Part shown: positions 17,281 to 26,678 of the stretch, piece after piece
Layout: each line of letters opens with the position of its first letter
How positions within the stretch are numbered: position 1 is the first letter of the stretch
NCBI GenBank assembly: GCA_035529695.1
Contig: DATKWD010000092.1
Span: 62,001-126,000 of the forward strand
Direction: 5' to 3'
DNA length: 64,000 nucleotides
DNA from: DATKWD01 sp035529695
GTDB lineage: Bacteria; Actinomycetota; Acidimicrobiia; Acidimicrobiales; Salinilacustritrichaceae
Made by a program: the position numbers and the translations under genes
Notes under the pieces: generated by a model
What the model was told of the DNA's origin: nothing
Databases searched by the model: none
Seen by the model: the letters and a program-made list of their open reading frames with translations, nothing else

Positions 17281-17625
17281 TCAGCCGAAGACTTCGCCGA
17301 GATCGATGGCGATCAGCACCAAGAGCAGGATGATCACGCTGCCGTTGAGCAGGCTGATCGGCCACTTCCAACGATGGTCCGACAGCCAGAAGCGCCGGAT
17401 GCTGGCCACGTTGAAGCCGATGGCGATGACGCCGACGACGATGCCGATGCCCGGGCCGACGCCCTTGGCGATGCCGATGGCGGGGAGCACCCACGGGAAC
17501 AGGATGTAGGTGAGCAGGCAGCGAACGCCCGAGATGACGACCGAGATGCTGAAGGCACGGGTCGCCTCGTCTTCGGTCATCCGCGGCGTGGCCGTGGACG
17601 CGATCTCGGTCTGGCTGGAAACCAC
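17281..17625 (-). CDS. Small integral membrane protein, unknown function
   Basis: 114-aa hydrophobic protein with about three transmembrane segments (VVISGVRCLLTYILFPWVLP, GIGIVVGVIAIGFNVA and SVIILLLVLIAIDLG). The N-terminal 25 residues are polar. No enzymatic motif is present and I cannot assign a function. It lies 44 bp upstream of the MFS gene on the same strand. Confidence 0.6.
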   Translation of the reverse strand: MVSSQTEIASTATPRMTEDEATRAFSISVVISGVRCLLTYILFPWVLPAIGIAKGVGPGIGIVVGVIAIGFNVASIRRFWLSDHRWKWPISLLNGSVIILLLVLIAIDLGEVFG

Positions 17626-17779
17626 ACGAGAGTCTTGCTGATCCGGCGTGGTGCCGCGAAGTCGACCTCGGGGCGGCCGAAAGCGCAGGTCAGAGACTTG
17701 TTCGCGATCTGGAGCGCGACCTCACTTCGGACGCGAGAGGATGCGTGACAACCCATCGTCGAAGCCATGGAGGACGCAC

Positions 17780-18103
17780 ATGTCCAACCGTCACCGAGCC
17801 TCTCGATCTGCTGCCCCGGGTGCGACCCACGCAGCGCCGACGAAGGACGAGCGACGAGCAAGCAACCGAAGGGCACGTCACAAGACTCATGAGCTGCTCG
17901 CCCGAGTCGACGAGGACACTGCGGATGCCGTCGTGACGCCTCAGCCCAGGCACGAGACGGTCGATCTCGATCCGAGTGAGGTCGACAAGGGTGCGAAGAG
18001 CCGCGCGAACGGCCGCGAGGTCCGCCACTGGAAGCAGAAGTTCTGGAAGCGTCGCAGCACCGAGCGTGCTCGAAAGGCAGAACTGGCGACCCGCCCCGAC
18101 TGA
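17780..18103 (+). CDS. Small, highly basic hypothetical protein
   Basis: 107-aa Arg/Lys-rich protein of no recognised family. The N- and C-terminal thirds are strongly basic (RRASNRRARHKTHELL; WKQKFWKRRSTERARK), while the centre is acidic (VDLDPSEVD). This composition suggests nucleic-acid or ribosome association. The ATG at 17780 is chosen because a strong GGAGG lies 7-11 nt upstream; the open frame continues upstream without such support. It is isolated, and a 49-bp repeat separates it from the convergent FKBP gene. Confidence 0.55.
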   Translation: MSNRHRASRSAAPGATHAAPTKDERRASNRRARHKTHELLARVDEDTADAVVTPQPRHETVDLDPSEVDKGAKSRANGREVRHWKQKFWKRRSTERARKAELATRPD

Positions 18104-18217
18104 ACAAGACCATCGGGCCGAACGTTCCGGCGCGCCGGTCGGTCCGCTCATCCACGTGTCCGACCCGCGGCGACCTGAATTACCGTCGGCTCGGATGGGC
18201 CCGGCCCGCAGACCCCC

Positions 18218-18266
18218 GATCTTCGTTGCTCTCTCGCCAATTATTGGCCGGAGAGCAACAGAGATC
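18218..18266. repeat. 49-bp palindromic intergenic repeat, copy 4
   Basis: GATC-bounded copy with left arm GATCTTCGTTGCTCT, centre CGCCAATTATTGG and right arm AGAGCAACAGAGATC. The central TTA is the complement of the TAA in copy 3, so the two are in opposite orientation. It ends 8 bp before the stop codon of the FKBP gene in a convergent interval. Confidence 0.9.
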
Positions 18267-18274
18267 CGGGTGGG

Positions 18275-19267
18275 TCAGGTGGCTGCGAGGATGTCGACGA
18301 CGAACACGAGGGTGTCGGTGCCGCTGATCCCGGCGTTCGCGTTGCCCTCGCTGCCATAGCCCTGTTCGGGCGGGATGACGAGGATCAGTTGCGAGCCGAC
18401 GGTCTGGCCGACCAACGTCTCGTCCCAACCCGGGATCACGGCGCCCACGCCGATGTCGAACGCCGCCGGCTCGCCGCGGTCCCACGACGAGTCGAATTGC
18501 TCGCCGCCGGGCCAGATGATGCCGGTGTAGTGGACCGTCAGGCTCTGGCCTTGTTCGACCACGGCGCCGTCGCCTTCGATGAGCACCTGGCCGATCAACT
18601 CGGTCGGCGGGTCGCCGTCGGGGAGCTCGATGCTCGGCGCGCCGTCGTCGGCGAGCGTCACGGTCGGAAGCCCGGCAGGAGGTTCGACTGCGGTGCCCGT
18701 TGCGCGTTCGAGGGGCACGGTCACGTCGATGACGTCGAAGACGAACACGATCGTGTCGTCGGCCTCGACACCGAGGTCGGGGAAGCCGCCCTGTGCCCCG
18801 ACTCCCTCGTCCGGCGACACCGCTGAGACGACCTGGCTCCCCGCGGGCACCCCGACCAGGCTGCGGAAGATGCCGACGAGTACCGACGACGGATCGAGCG
18901 AGACCGTGGCCGGCTCGCCCGGCCGGGTCCCGTCGAATCGCTCGCCCGTCCGCCCGTTGATCAGCATGACGTGGATCGTCACCGTCGATCCCTGTTCGGC
19001 GACCTCTCCCTCTCCCTCGGTCAGTACGCGGCGAACGGTCTTGTCGGTCGACAACTCGCCGTCGATCGTGACCACGGGGTCGCCGTCCTCGGAGATGGGA
19101 GGCAGGACCGTGACCGCATCGAGGATCGGATCGTCCATGGCGGGAGAGGTGTCGACGTCGGATTCGACTGCACCTGAGGTGTCGGTGGCATCGGCCGAGG
19201 TCCCGTCGCTGCTCGAGCAGGACGCGGCCAACAGGGCGAGCAGGATGACGGGAACCAGTTTGCGCAT
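18275..19267 (-). CDS. Lipoprotein with two FKBP-type peptidyl-prolyl isomerase domains
   Basis: 330-aa exported protein that should assist folding of secreted proteins at the cell surface. The signal peptide ends in a lipobox (LLALLAASC, Cys at about residue 17) followed by a Ser/Thr/Asp-rich linker. Two FKBP units follow: a degenerate first one (VTIHVMLINGRTGERFDGT, residues about 96-180) and a canonical C-terminal one (LTVHYTGIIWPGGEQFDSS ... IPPEQGYGSEG). The C-terminal domain keeps the aromatic active-site residues better, so it is probably the catalytic one. A GGAAG SD precedes the ATG. Confidence 0.85.
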   Translation of the reverse strand: MRKLVPVILLALLAASCSSSDGTSADATDTSGAVESDVDTSPAMDDPILDAVTVLPPISEDGDPVVTIDGELSTDKTVRRVLTEGEGEVAEQGSTVTIHVMLINGRTGERFDGTRPGEPATVSLDPSSVLVGIFRSLVGVPAGSQVVSAVSPDEGVGAQGGFPDLGVEADDTIVFVFDVIDVTVPLERATGTAVEPPAGLPTVTLADDGAPSIELPDGDPPTELIGQVLIEGDGAVVEQGQSLTVHYTGIIWPGGEQFDSSWDRGEPAAFDIGVGAVIPGWDETLVGQTVGSQLILVIPPEQGYGSEGNANAGISGTDTLVFVVDILAAT

Positions 19268-19384
19268 TGCTTCCTTCGGGGAGGGAACCGACCGAACGTA
19301 GTCCCAGATGGATCGGCTGTCCGGTCGGGGAGGCCGTTCGACGCTGCGGCTGAGGCGGCCGGGGGAGACACCCCGGGGTCGCCA

Positions 19385-21541
19385 TCAGCTGAGGCGGATG
19401 TCCGAGACGGCAGCGGGGTCGCCGGCGTGCTGTCCGGCGGTGAACCGGTAGGTCCCCGGTTCGAAGTGCCACGCTCGGTCCGACCGGACCTCGAGCGCAC
19501 CGAGATCGAGTGCGATGGTGATCGCGGCCTCGGAATCCGGGTCGAGTGTCACGCGGGCGAATCCCACCAGTCGCCGAGGCGGTCGCAGGTACCGCGATTC
19601 GGTCAGCTGTCCGTACACGTAGAGGACCGTCGAGCCAGTGCGGTCGCCTTCGTTGCGCACGGTGGCGGTCGCCGACGCTCGGCCGCGGTCTTCGGCGTCG
19701 ATCGTCACGGAGTCGATCGAGAAGCTGGTGTAGCTGAGGCCGTGGCCGAACGGTAGGTGGGGTTCGGTGCCCTCGTGGTCGAGCAACCACTGGCCGTGCA
19801 GCAGGCCGTAGGTCTCGGTCGATGCTTCCGGGTCGAAGGCCACGAGGTCTGACTCGTTGCGCGGGACTGCGAAGGGAAGGCGGCCACCGGGATCGACTTC
19901 GCCGGTGAGGACGTCGGCCAGTGCCCGTCCCCCCTCCATGCCCGGGTACCAGAGCATCAACGCAGCGGCGGGATCTTCGAGCCAGTCCATCACGAACGCG
20001 CTGCCGCCCATGACGGCCACGACGGTCCGCGGGTTCGCATCGACCGTTGCGCGGATCAGCTCGACGTCGGAATCGCTCAGCCGTAGCGTCGAACGGTCGC
20101 CTCCCAGAGATCCGGCGAACCCTTCGCCCGAGGCCTGTCCGGCGGGAGTCGGCGGATCGTCGAAGACGGGGTCGGGGAGTCGGAGCTCGCGTTCGAATCC
20201 GACGTCTGGGTGGTCAGCGGGCGGGAACAGCTGCGACGCCAGCCGCCCGCTCTCGCCGTCGTCGATGTACTCACCTTCGTCGACCCAGGTGGTTCCGACG
20301 ATGACGAGAGCCACGTCGGCATGCGCGACTTCGCTCGGGTCGGCGACGCTGATGACCGAGGCGAAGGCGTCGCGCAGTGCGTCCAGGGGGACCGACACCT
20401 CGGGCGGGTACACGTTGCTCGATCCTCGGTCGCCCAGGTTCTCGATGCCGGCGAGCGTTCCGACGACGGCGAGTCTCGTCGACGGGTCGAGGGGGAGGAT
20501 GCCGCCCTCGTTGCGGAGAAGGACGATCGACTGCTGCGCCACCCGCCGCGCCAGGCGGCGGTGTGCATCACATGCGACGACATCCATGGATGGCTTGGCG
20601 GCGAACACGGGGGCGAAGCGGAGGAAGGTCGCCACCGTCTCGGTGACTCGTGCGTCGACGTCGGTGATCGACAGGGTCCCCTCATCGAGTGCATCGGCCA
20701 GCGAAGTCGCCCGCTGTTGGCTGAACGGCATCTCGATGTTGAGGCCGGCCTCGACCGATTTCACCGGATCGCGGAGCCCGAAGATGAAGTCGGAGGTGAC
20801 GTAGCCGTCCCACCCCCACTCGTCACGAAGGATGTCGATCAGCAGCTCGCGATTCTCGCCGCACCACTCGCCGTTGACCGAGTTGTAGGCGCTCATCACG
20901 CTGGCGACACCCTCGGCTGCCACTCTGCGGAAGTGGGGGAGGTAGACCTCGTGGAGGGTCCGATCGTCGGCGGTCACATCGACCTTGAACCTTGCGTTCT
21001 CCATCGAGTTGCACGCGAAGTGCTTCATGCAGGCCATCACGTGCTCCTGGAGCCCACGAGTGAAGGCTGCTGCCATCTCACCCACGTGATGGGGGTCTTC
21101 GCCGTAGGTCTCCTGGGCCCGGCCCCACGCCGGATGTCGCAACAGGTTCATGCACACCGCACCCGTGTAGGTGGCACCCGATGCGCGGAGCTCGGCCCCG
21201 ATCGCCCGCCCGACAGCCACCTCGAGGTCCGGGTCGAACGTCGCGCCGCGTGCCATCGAGACCGGAAACGCCGTGGCCCGTCCGATCACACACCCTCGGG
21301 GGCCGTCAGCGAAGCGCAGCCCCGGGATGCCGAGCCGATCGACCTGCGCTGCCGGCCACGTGTGACGGTGGTAGCCACCCCCGGTCATGTCGATCACGCC
21401 CGGCCAGAATGGGAGGTCGCCGTCGAGGCAGCCGAGCTTCTCGTCGACGGTCATCTCACCCACGAGCGCAGCCGCCTCGCCATGGTGGTCAGCGCCGGCC
21501 GCGACCCGCTCGGCGGCCGCCTCGAACGGTGATGCACTCAT
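19385..21541 (-). CDS. Glycoside hydrolase family 3 (beta-glucosidase-like)
   Basis: 718-aa GH3 enzyme that would release sugars from the non-reducing end of beta-glycosides. The N-terminal TIM barrel contains LRFADGPRG near residue 76, the KHFACNSMEN block near 173, and the nucleophile Asp251 in YVTSDFIFG. The middle alpha/beta sandwich begins around residue 310 (QQSIVLLRNEGGILPL), and the C-terminus is fibronectin III-like (PFGHGLSYTSF). No signal peptide is seen, so it is probably cytoplasmic. The start at 21541 has a TACGCT -10 8 nt upstream (21550-21555 on the complement); the frame is open upstream but unsupported. Confidence 0.88.
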   Translation of the reverse strand: MSASPFEAAAERVAAGADHHGEAAALVGEMTVDEKLGCLDGDLPFWPGVIDMTGGGYHRHTWPAAQVDRLGIPGLRFADGPRGCVIGRATAFPVSMARGATFDPDLEVAVGRAIGAELRASGATYTGAVCMNLLRHPAWGRAQETYGEDPHHVGEMAAAFTRGLQEHVMACMKHFACNSMENARFKVDVTADDRTLHEVYLPHFRRVAAEGVASVMSAYNSVNGEWCGENRELLIDILRDEWGWDGYVTSDFIFGLRDPVKSVEAGLNIEMPFSQQRATSLADALDEGTLSITDVDARVTETVATFLRFAPVFAAKPSMDVVACDAHRRLARRVAQQSIVLLRNEGGILPLDPSTRLAVVGTLAGIENLGDRGSSNVYPPEVSVPLDALRDAFASVISVADPSEVAHADVALVIVGTTWVDEGEYIDDGESGRLASQLFPPADHPDVGFERELRLPDPVFDDPPTPAGQASGEGFAGSLGGDRSTLRLSDSDVELIRATVDANPRTVVAVMGGSAFVMDWLEDPAAALMLWYPGMEGGRALADVLTGEVDPGGRLPFAVPRNESDLVAFDPEASTETYGLLHGQWLLDHEGTEPHLPFGHGLSYTSFSIDSVTIDAEDRGRASATATVRNEGDRTGSTVLYVYGQLTESRYLRPPRRLVGFARVTLDPDSEAAITIALDLGALEVRSDRAWHFEPGTYRFTAGQHAGDPAAVSDIRLS

Positions 21542-21657
21542 GGCGCGGGAGCGTAGATCGCCCCAGGCCCCGGCATCTGTGGTCCGAGCGGCAGCGGGGT
21601 GGTCGAGTCGCCGGACGACCGCACCGGAGGGGTCGACGGGTGGCAACATGGCCGGCC

Positions 21658-23985
21658 ATGAGCGAAACAGCACCGGCACGACCGCAGGCATACGACGGTT
21701 TCGGGGGCGAGGCGAGAAGGATCTTCTCGACGTCGACCTCGTGGTGGCCCGCGCGCCCCGACCCCGGGGCCGATGCCCCGAACGTGATCGTGATGCTGGT
21801 CGACGATCTGGGTTTCAGCGACGCCGGGTGCTTCGGATCGGAGATCGACACTCCCAACATCGACGCACTCGCGGCCGGAGGGGTGCGGTTCAGCAACTTC
21901 CACGTGAACCCCATGTGCTCGCCCACCCGGGCATCGCTGCTCACCGGTCTCAACCCCCACATGGCCGGGGTGGGTCACGTCGCTCACGCCGATCCGGGCT
22001 TCCCGGGCTATGCGATGGAACTCCGCGACGATGCGGTCACGATGGCCGACGTCTTCTGCGACTCGGGCTGGGCGACGTTCTGTGTCGGTAAATGGCACCT
22101 GTGCAAGGACAGCGACAACTCGATGGGTGGGTCGAAGAAGTCGTGGCCGCTCCAGGTCGGGTTCGAGCGCTATTACGGCATCCTCGACGGGTTCACGAAC
22201 TTCCACCAGCCGCACCAGTTGTTCGAGGACAACCGGATGCTCGACATCGACGAGTTCGACGACGACTACTACTTCACCGACGACCTGACCGATCAGGCCA
22301 TCGGCATGATCCGTCAGCTCCGCACCAACCATCCCCACAAGCCGTTCTTCCTCTACTTCGCCCACGGCGCCGTGCATGCGCCCCTCCAGGCGAAGCAGAC
22401 GGACATGGCCAAGTACGAGGGGAAGTACGCCGCAGGTTGGGACGTCATCCGAGAACAGCGCCTCGCGCGGCAGAAGGAGCTCGGGGTGGTCCCCGAGCAC
22501 GCCGAGCTGCCGCCCCGCAACCACGAGCCCGAACACGCCGTCCCTGCCTGGGACGACCTCACCGACGACGAACGCAAGCTCTTCGCCCGCTACCAGGAGA
22601 TCTATGCCGCCATGGTCGACAGTGTCGACCAGAACCTCGGTCGGCTGCGCGCCGAACTCGAGGCGAGCGGCGAGTGGGACAACACGATCGTCGTGTTCAC
22701 GAGCGACAACGGCGCGTCGCGTGAGGGTGACGGTCTCGGAACGTCGCAGTACTTCGAGGTCCTGCTGAGCAAGGCCGGCGTCGGCAGCACCGACGACATC
22801 GGCCCGCATCTCGATCGATTCGACCTGCTGGGCGGACCGCAGACGTTGCCCCACTACCCGATGGGCTGGGCGATGGCCGGCAACACGCCGTTCCGGCTCT
22901 ACAAGGTCAACACACACCAGGGCGGCCAACAGGTGCCGCTGATCATCTCGTGGCCCGAACGCTTCGCCGAGGCCGCCGGCCAGATCCGAACGCCCTACCA
23001 ACACGTCACCGACATCCTGCCGACGCTCGCCGACCTGCTCGGGCTCGAGATCCCCGCCGAGCGGCACGGGAGGCCGAGCCCGGAGTTGGCCGGGGCGAGC
23101 TTCGCCGGCGCGGTCGCCGACGCGGCCGCCGGCTCCACCCATCCAGAGCAGATGTACGAGAACTGGGGACATCGGGGCATCTACCGTGACGGCTGGTCTG
23201 CGGTCACCGTGCACCAGCCGGCCACGGCGTTCTCGACCGAACCGTGGGAGCTCCACGATCTGCGCGCCGATCCGACCGAGCTGCACGACCTCGCCGCCGA
23301 CCACCCCGACAAGCTCGCCGAGATGGTCGCCGCATGGGATGAAGCGGCGTGGGCCAATCAGGTGTTCCCTGTCGACGAGCGATCGATGCTCAAGGAGCTG
23401 ATCAGGCCGCCCTACGACGAGGTCCTCACCGAGCCGGTGACGATCCGGCCCGGCACCGCGTCGCTCGACCGCTACCGCAGCCTCCAACTCATCACCTTCC
23501 GCTCGTGCAACATCTCCGCTGACCTGTCGTGGTCGCGTGGTCAGCAGGGCACGATCGTCGCCCACGGCGATCAGGGAGGGGGCTACGGGCTCTACGTGGT
23601 CGACGGCGAGTTGCTGCTCGTCTACAACGCCTACGGCCACATGCACGAACACCGTGCCGGCCCGCCCGTCGAGGGGGCGCAGACGATCGAGCTCGATCTC
23701 GTCGCACCGGGCGGGTTGACGTACGACTTGTCCGTTCGGGTCGACGGCGAGGATCGGGGCGGAATCAGCCAGGTCCCGATGGTCATGGCCATGGCCCCCT
23801 TTCAGGGAATCGACGTGGGAGTCGACCGACGCTCACCGGTGTCGTGGAGCCTCTACGAGAAGCACCGAACGTTCGCGTTCGAAGGAGCGATCTCGTCGGT
23901 GACCTACACGCCGGGGGCCTTTGCGCCGGACGCGCCGCACAACTTCCTCGACATGGCTCGCGAGATGCACCTGCGCTACGAGTAG
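21658..23985 (+). CDS. Cys-type arylsulfatase
   Basis: 775-aa type I sulfatase. The formylglycine signature is Cys87-Ser-Pro-Thr-Arg (NPMCSPTRASLLTG), and the calcium-binding Asp pair is Asp49-Asp50 (LVDDLGFSD). The Lys/His site FCVGKWHLC and the second metal site FTSDNGAS are also present. A C-terminal region of about 170 residues forms a beta-rich domain shared with the sulfatase at 40005. No signal peptide is visible. Activation needs the FGE encoded at 9637. The ATG at 21658 is chosen because the open frame further upstream overlaps the divergent GH3 promoter. The 3' end overlaps the convergent gene by 10 bp. Confidence 0.88.
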   Translation: MSETAPARPQAYDGFGGEARRIFSTSTSWWPARPDPGADAPNVIVMLVDDLGFSDAGCFGSEIDTPNIDALAAGGVRFSNFHVNPMCSPTRASLLTGLNPHMAGVGHVAHADPGFPGYAMELRDDAVTMADVFCDSGWATFCVGKWHLCKDSDNSMGGSKKSWPLQVGFERYYGILDGFTNFHQPHQLFEDNRMLDIDEFDDDYYFTDDLTDQAIGMIRQLRTNHPHKPFFLYFAHGAVHAPLQAKQTDMAKYEGKYAAGWDVIREQRLARQKELGVVPEHAELPPRNHEPEHAVPAWDDLTDDERKLFARYQEIYAAMVDSVDQNLGRLRAELEASGEWDNTIVVFTSDNGASREGDGLGTSQYFEVLLSKAGVGSTDDIGPHLDRFDLLGGPQTLPHYPMGWAMAGNTPFRLYKVNTHQGGQQVPLIISWPERFAEAAGQIRTPYQHVTDILPTLADLLGLEIPAERHGRPSPELAGASFAGAVADAAAGSTHPEQMYENWGHRGIYRDGWSAVTVHQPATAFSTEPWELHDLRADPTELHDLAADHPDKLAEMVAAWDEAAWANQVFPVDERSMLKELIRPPYDEVLTEPVTIRPGTASLDRYRSLQLITFRSCNISADLSWSRGQQGTIVAHGDQGGGYGLYVVDGELLLVYNAYGHMHEHRAGPPVEGAQTIELDLVAPGGLTYDLSVRVDGEDRGGISQVPMVMAMAPFQGIDVGVDRRSPVSWSLYEKHRTFAFEGAISSVTYTPGAFAPDAPHNFLDMAREMHLRYE

Positions 23986-24755
23986 GGCGGCGCGGGCCTG
24001 CCCGCCCGATTGAGCGCCCAACGGGCCCAGAGGAAGGCGATGACGAAGAGCGAGCCTCGCAGCAACCACGCCCAGACCGCCGACGAGCCGACGCCCACCG
24101 CTTGAGACAGGGCGTCGGCATCGCTGGCCGTCTCGCCGAAGCTGCCTTCGACGATGACGAGCGTGCGTCCGGCGCTGAAGGCGTCGGTGAGGAGTCCGAC
24201 TGCGAGGACCCCGAGCCCGACGCGTCGCGCCTGCTCGTAGCGGTCGGGGATCGCCGCGACGGCCGCGAACACGAGGGTGGTGACGCCGATGAGAAACCAC
24301 GTGAAGCGCTGCTCGCCATCGGACACGAACCCGACCTTCGAGTTGAACGGGACCCAGAACACCCAGACGAACGCAGAGATCCCTGCGGCAACCGCCGCCG
24401 TGACCCGGGTGGCCTGTCCGAACAGCACGGCGGTCAGCAGCGCGAGGCCGGCGAACAGCGTGGCCGGATAGCCCGAGCCGGCGACGAGGAACGTGCGCCA
24501 CCAGCTGTCGGAGACCTCGGTGAAGGTGACCCCTCCTCCTTCTCGGAACACCGTCATGCTGGTGACCCGCCCGGTCAGAAGGTCGCCGAACACGGCATGC
24601 CCGGCCTCGTGCGCACCCGTGCCGAGTGCTCCGACGACACCTGCGACGCCGCCCCCCAGGTTCCCGAGCACCAGGGCGATCACGAACACGAGCACGAGGG
24701 TTCGCTTGACCGATGCGCGGTCGGGGCGACCGTCGACAGGGAAGAAGTCGCTCAT
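23976..24755 (-). CDS. M50-like membrane metallopeptidase
   Basis: 259-aa polytopic membrane protein with a zinc-peptidase HExxH motif (TGAHEAGHAVFGDLL, near residue 50) inside or next to the first hydrophobic region, as in the M50B-like family. About six further transmembrane segments follow. Such proteins can be site-2 proteases, but this branch is poorly characterised. Its 3' end overlaps that of the sulfatase by 10 bp. Confidence 0.68.
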   Translation of the reverse strand: MSDFFPVDGRPDRASVKRTLVLVFVIALVLGNLGGGVAGVVGALGTGAHEAGHAVFGDLLTGRVTSMTVFREGGGVTFTEVSDSWWRTFLVAGSGYPATLFAGLALLTAVLFGQATRVTAAVAAGISAFVWVFWVPFNSKVGFVSDGEQRFTWFLIGVTTLVFAAVAAIPDRYEQARRVGLGVLAVGLLTDAFSAGRTLVIVEGSFGETASDADALSQAVGVGSSAVWAWLLRGSLFVIAFLWARWALNRAGRPAPPYS

Positions 24756-24842
24756 GGGGTGGTCAGTCTGTCAGCGGTGTGCTGAGCCGGCGACGCGGGC
24801 CTTGATACCGATCTCACCGGGTCGAGGCGCAATGATGGCCCC

Positions 24843-25040
24843 ATGACGGCGTTGGTCTTCGCGCATCAAGGGGGTTGGGACGAGGCGGCGATGGTCCTCG
24901 TCCCGCTCGCGTTCCTGGCGCTGTTGTTGAGGGTCGCGCATGTTCGGGCGGGCCGGATGGATGATGTCGATGTCGATCTCGATGTCGGCGACGTGGCGAC
25001 GGGGGCCGAGCGTGCGAAGGTCGATCCCGAGGACTCCTGA
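24843..25040 (+). CDS. Small single-pass membrane protein
   Basis: 65-aa protein with one transmembrane helix (AAMVLVPLAFLALLLRVAHV, residues about 15-34) and a short, very acidic Asp/Val-repeat tail (DDVDVDLDVGD). No known domain. It lies 34 bp upstream of the CoA-transferase and is separate from it, because that gene has its own promoter. The function is unknown. Confidence 0.5.
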   Translation: MTALVFAHQGGWDEAAMVLVPLAFLALLLRVAHVRAGRMDDVDVDLDVGDVATGAERAKVDPEDS

Positions 25041-25074
25041 GCTCGAATCCCGGCGCTGACCTACGCTCCCGTTC

Positions 25075-26220
25075 GTGAAACCCCTCGAAGGCATCCGCAT
25101 CGTCGAAGCCGGACAGATGATCTCGGTGCCGTTCGCCACCATGCTCCTCGCCGAACAGGGTGCGGAGGTCATCAAAGTCGAGCTGCCCGACGGGGTGGGT
25201 GATCGCATGCGCTTCCTGGGCACCCGTCGCGGCAAGATGGGAGCGCTGTTCCATGGCGCCAACCGCGGCAAGAAGTCGGTGGTGCTCGACACCAAATCGG
25301 CCGACGGCCTGGTTGCCATGAAGAAGCTCATCGCCAGTGCCGACGTCTTCGTCCAGAACTTCCGTCCGGGTGCCGCCGAGCGCATGGGCATCGGCGAGTC
25401 CGACATCCGCGCCGAGCATCCCGACCTCGTCTACGTGTCGGTGTCGGGCTTCGGTTCGAGTGGACCGAGCGCCGGCCAGAAGGTGTACGACTACGTGATC
25501 CAGGCCATGACCGGGATGGCGGCGCTTCAGTCCGACGAGACCAACGAGCCGACCCTCATCCGTCAGTTCGTCGTCGACAAGGTGACCGCGCTGGCCGTGG
25601 CTCAAGCGATCACTGCTGCGGTCCTCGGCCGTGAACGGGGCATGGGCGGCCAGCATCTCGAGCTCTCGATGCTCGACATCGGACTCTGGTTCTTCTGGCC
25701 CGACGGCATGATGGATCGCGCACTGCTGGGCGACGGGGTGACCGACGCGCCCCACTTCAGCGAGCTCTACGAGGTTCGCAAGACGACCGACGGACACATC
25801 GCCATCGTCGCCTCGGGTATGCGGACATGGCCGCACCTGTGCGCCGCGTTCGGTCCCCAGTGGCTCGACGACCCGAGGTTCGCGTCGTTCGAGGACCGCG
25901 AGGCCAACGCCGAGGCCCTGGCGGCCGAGTTCGATCGCGCCATCGCACCGTTGACCACCGCGGAGGCCCTCGAACGGATGCGGGCCAACGATGTGCCCGG
26001 CGCGGCAATCGCGCCGCTCGACGCTGTGCATCTCGACCCGCAGGTGATCCACAACGAGAGTCTTGTGGTGCACGACAACGGTCCGGCCGGCACGATCATG
26101 GAAGTGCGACCCGCGGCATCGTTCGGCGGTGCCCCTCGCGAGGTCCCTGGCCCGGCCCCCGCGTACGGCCAGCACACCGACGAGGTGCTCGCAGCGCTCG
26201 GAGGCCGGACCGTGCCGTGA
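25075..26220 (+). CDS. CaiB/BaiF-family (class III) CoA-transferase
   Basis: 381-aa class III CoA-transferase, which moves CoA between carboxylic acids via an enzyme-anhydride. The N-terminal GIRIVEAGQMISVPFA and LLAEQGAEVIKVELP are typical. The catalytic Asp is in LELSMLDIGLWFF around residue 201, and the C-terminal YGQHTDEVLAALG is conserved. The GTG start is 7 nt after a TACGCT -10 (25062-25067), so it is probably leaderless. Alpha-methylacyl-CoA racemase is an alternative within the same superfamily. Confidence 0.85.
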   Translation: MKPLEGIRIVEAGQMISVPFATMLLAEQGAEVIKVELPDGVGDRMRFLGTRRGKMGALFHGANRGKKSVVLDTKSADGLVAMKKLIASADVFVQNFRPGAAERMGIGESDIRAEHPDLVYVSVSGFGSSGPSAGQKVYDYVIQAMTGMAALQSDETNEPTLIRQFVVDKVTALAVAQAITAAVLGRERGMGGQHLELSMLDIGLWFFWPDGMMDRALLGDGVTDAPHFSELYEVRKTTDGHIAIVASGMRTWPHLCAAFGPQWLDDPRFASFEDREANAEALAAEFDRAIAPLTTAEALERMRANDVPGAAIAPLDAVHLDPQVIHNESLVVHDNGPAGTIMEVRPAASFGGAPREVPGPAPAYGQHTDEVLAALGGRTVP

Positions 26221-26232
26221 CAAGCTGGCGTC

Positions 26233-26673
26233 ATGACCGACATGGACCCGGGAACCTTCCGCGACTACGTGGCCGACCACGTGCGGCGCTACCTCGACAG
26301 CGACGGTGAGGACGGAGCGATCTGGAACGGGCTGCCCTGTGTGATCCTGACCTCGGTCGGAGCGAAGTCGGGTGAAACCCGCCTCACCCCGATCATAAGA
26401 GTCCCCGTGCCCGACAGTGACGACTGGGTCGCCGTGGGGTCGATGGGGGGCGCGCCGAAGAGCCCGTCGTGGGTCTTCAACCTCAGAGCCGATCCGACGG
26501 CGGTGACCCTGCAGGATCGTGACACCAAGCGGACCTACGTCGCGACCGAGACGGCCGGCGACGAACGAGCCGAGCTCTGGGACATCGCAGTCGGCATCTA
26601 CCCCGAGTACGCCGAGTACCAGAAGCGGACGACGCGGACCATCCCGGTCTTCCGGCTCACGCCGAGCGACTGA
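26233..26673 (+). CDS. F420-dependent (deazaflavin) nitroreductase-family protein
   Basis: 146-aa split-beta-barrel protein of the Ddn-like family that uses reduced coenzyme F420. The conserved core is LTSVGAKSGETRLTPIIRV and VAVGSMGGAPKSPSWVFNL, with LRADPTAVT after it. The family is largely restricted to actinobacteria and close relatives, which supports the taxonomic reading. The substrate is not known. It lies 12 bp after the CoA-transferase and 5 bp before the esterase gene, consistent with an operon. Confidence 0.85.
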   Translation: MTDMDPGTFRDYVADHVRRYLDSDGEDGAIWNGLPCVILTSVGAKSGETRLTPIIRVPVPDSDDWVAVGSMGGAPKSPSWVFNLRADPTAVTLQDRDTKRTYVATETAGDERAELWDIAVGIYPEYAEYQKRTTRTIPVFRLTPSD

Positions 26674-26678
26674 TCGTC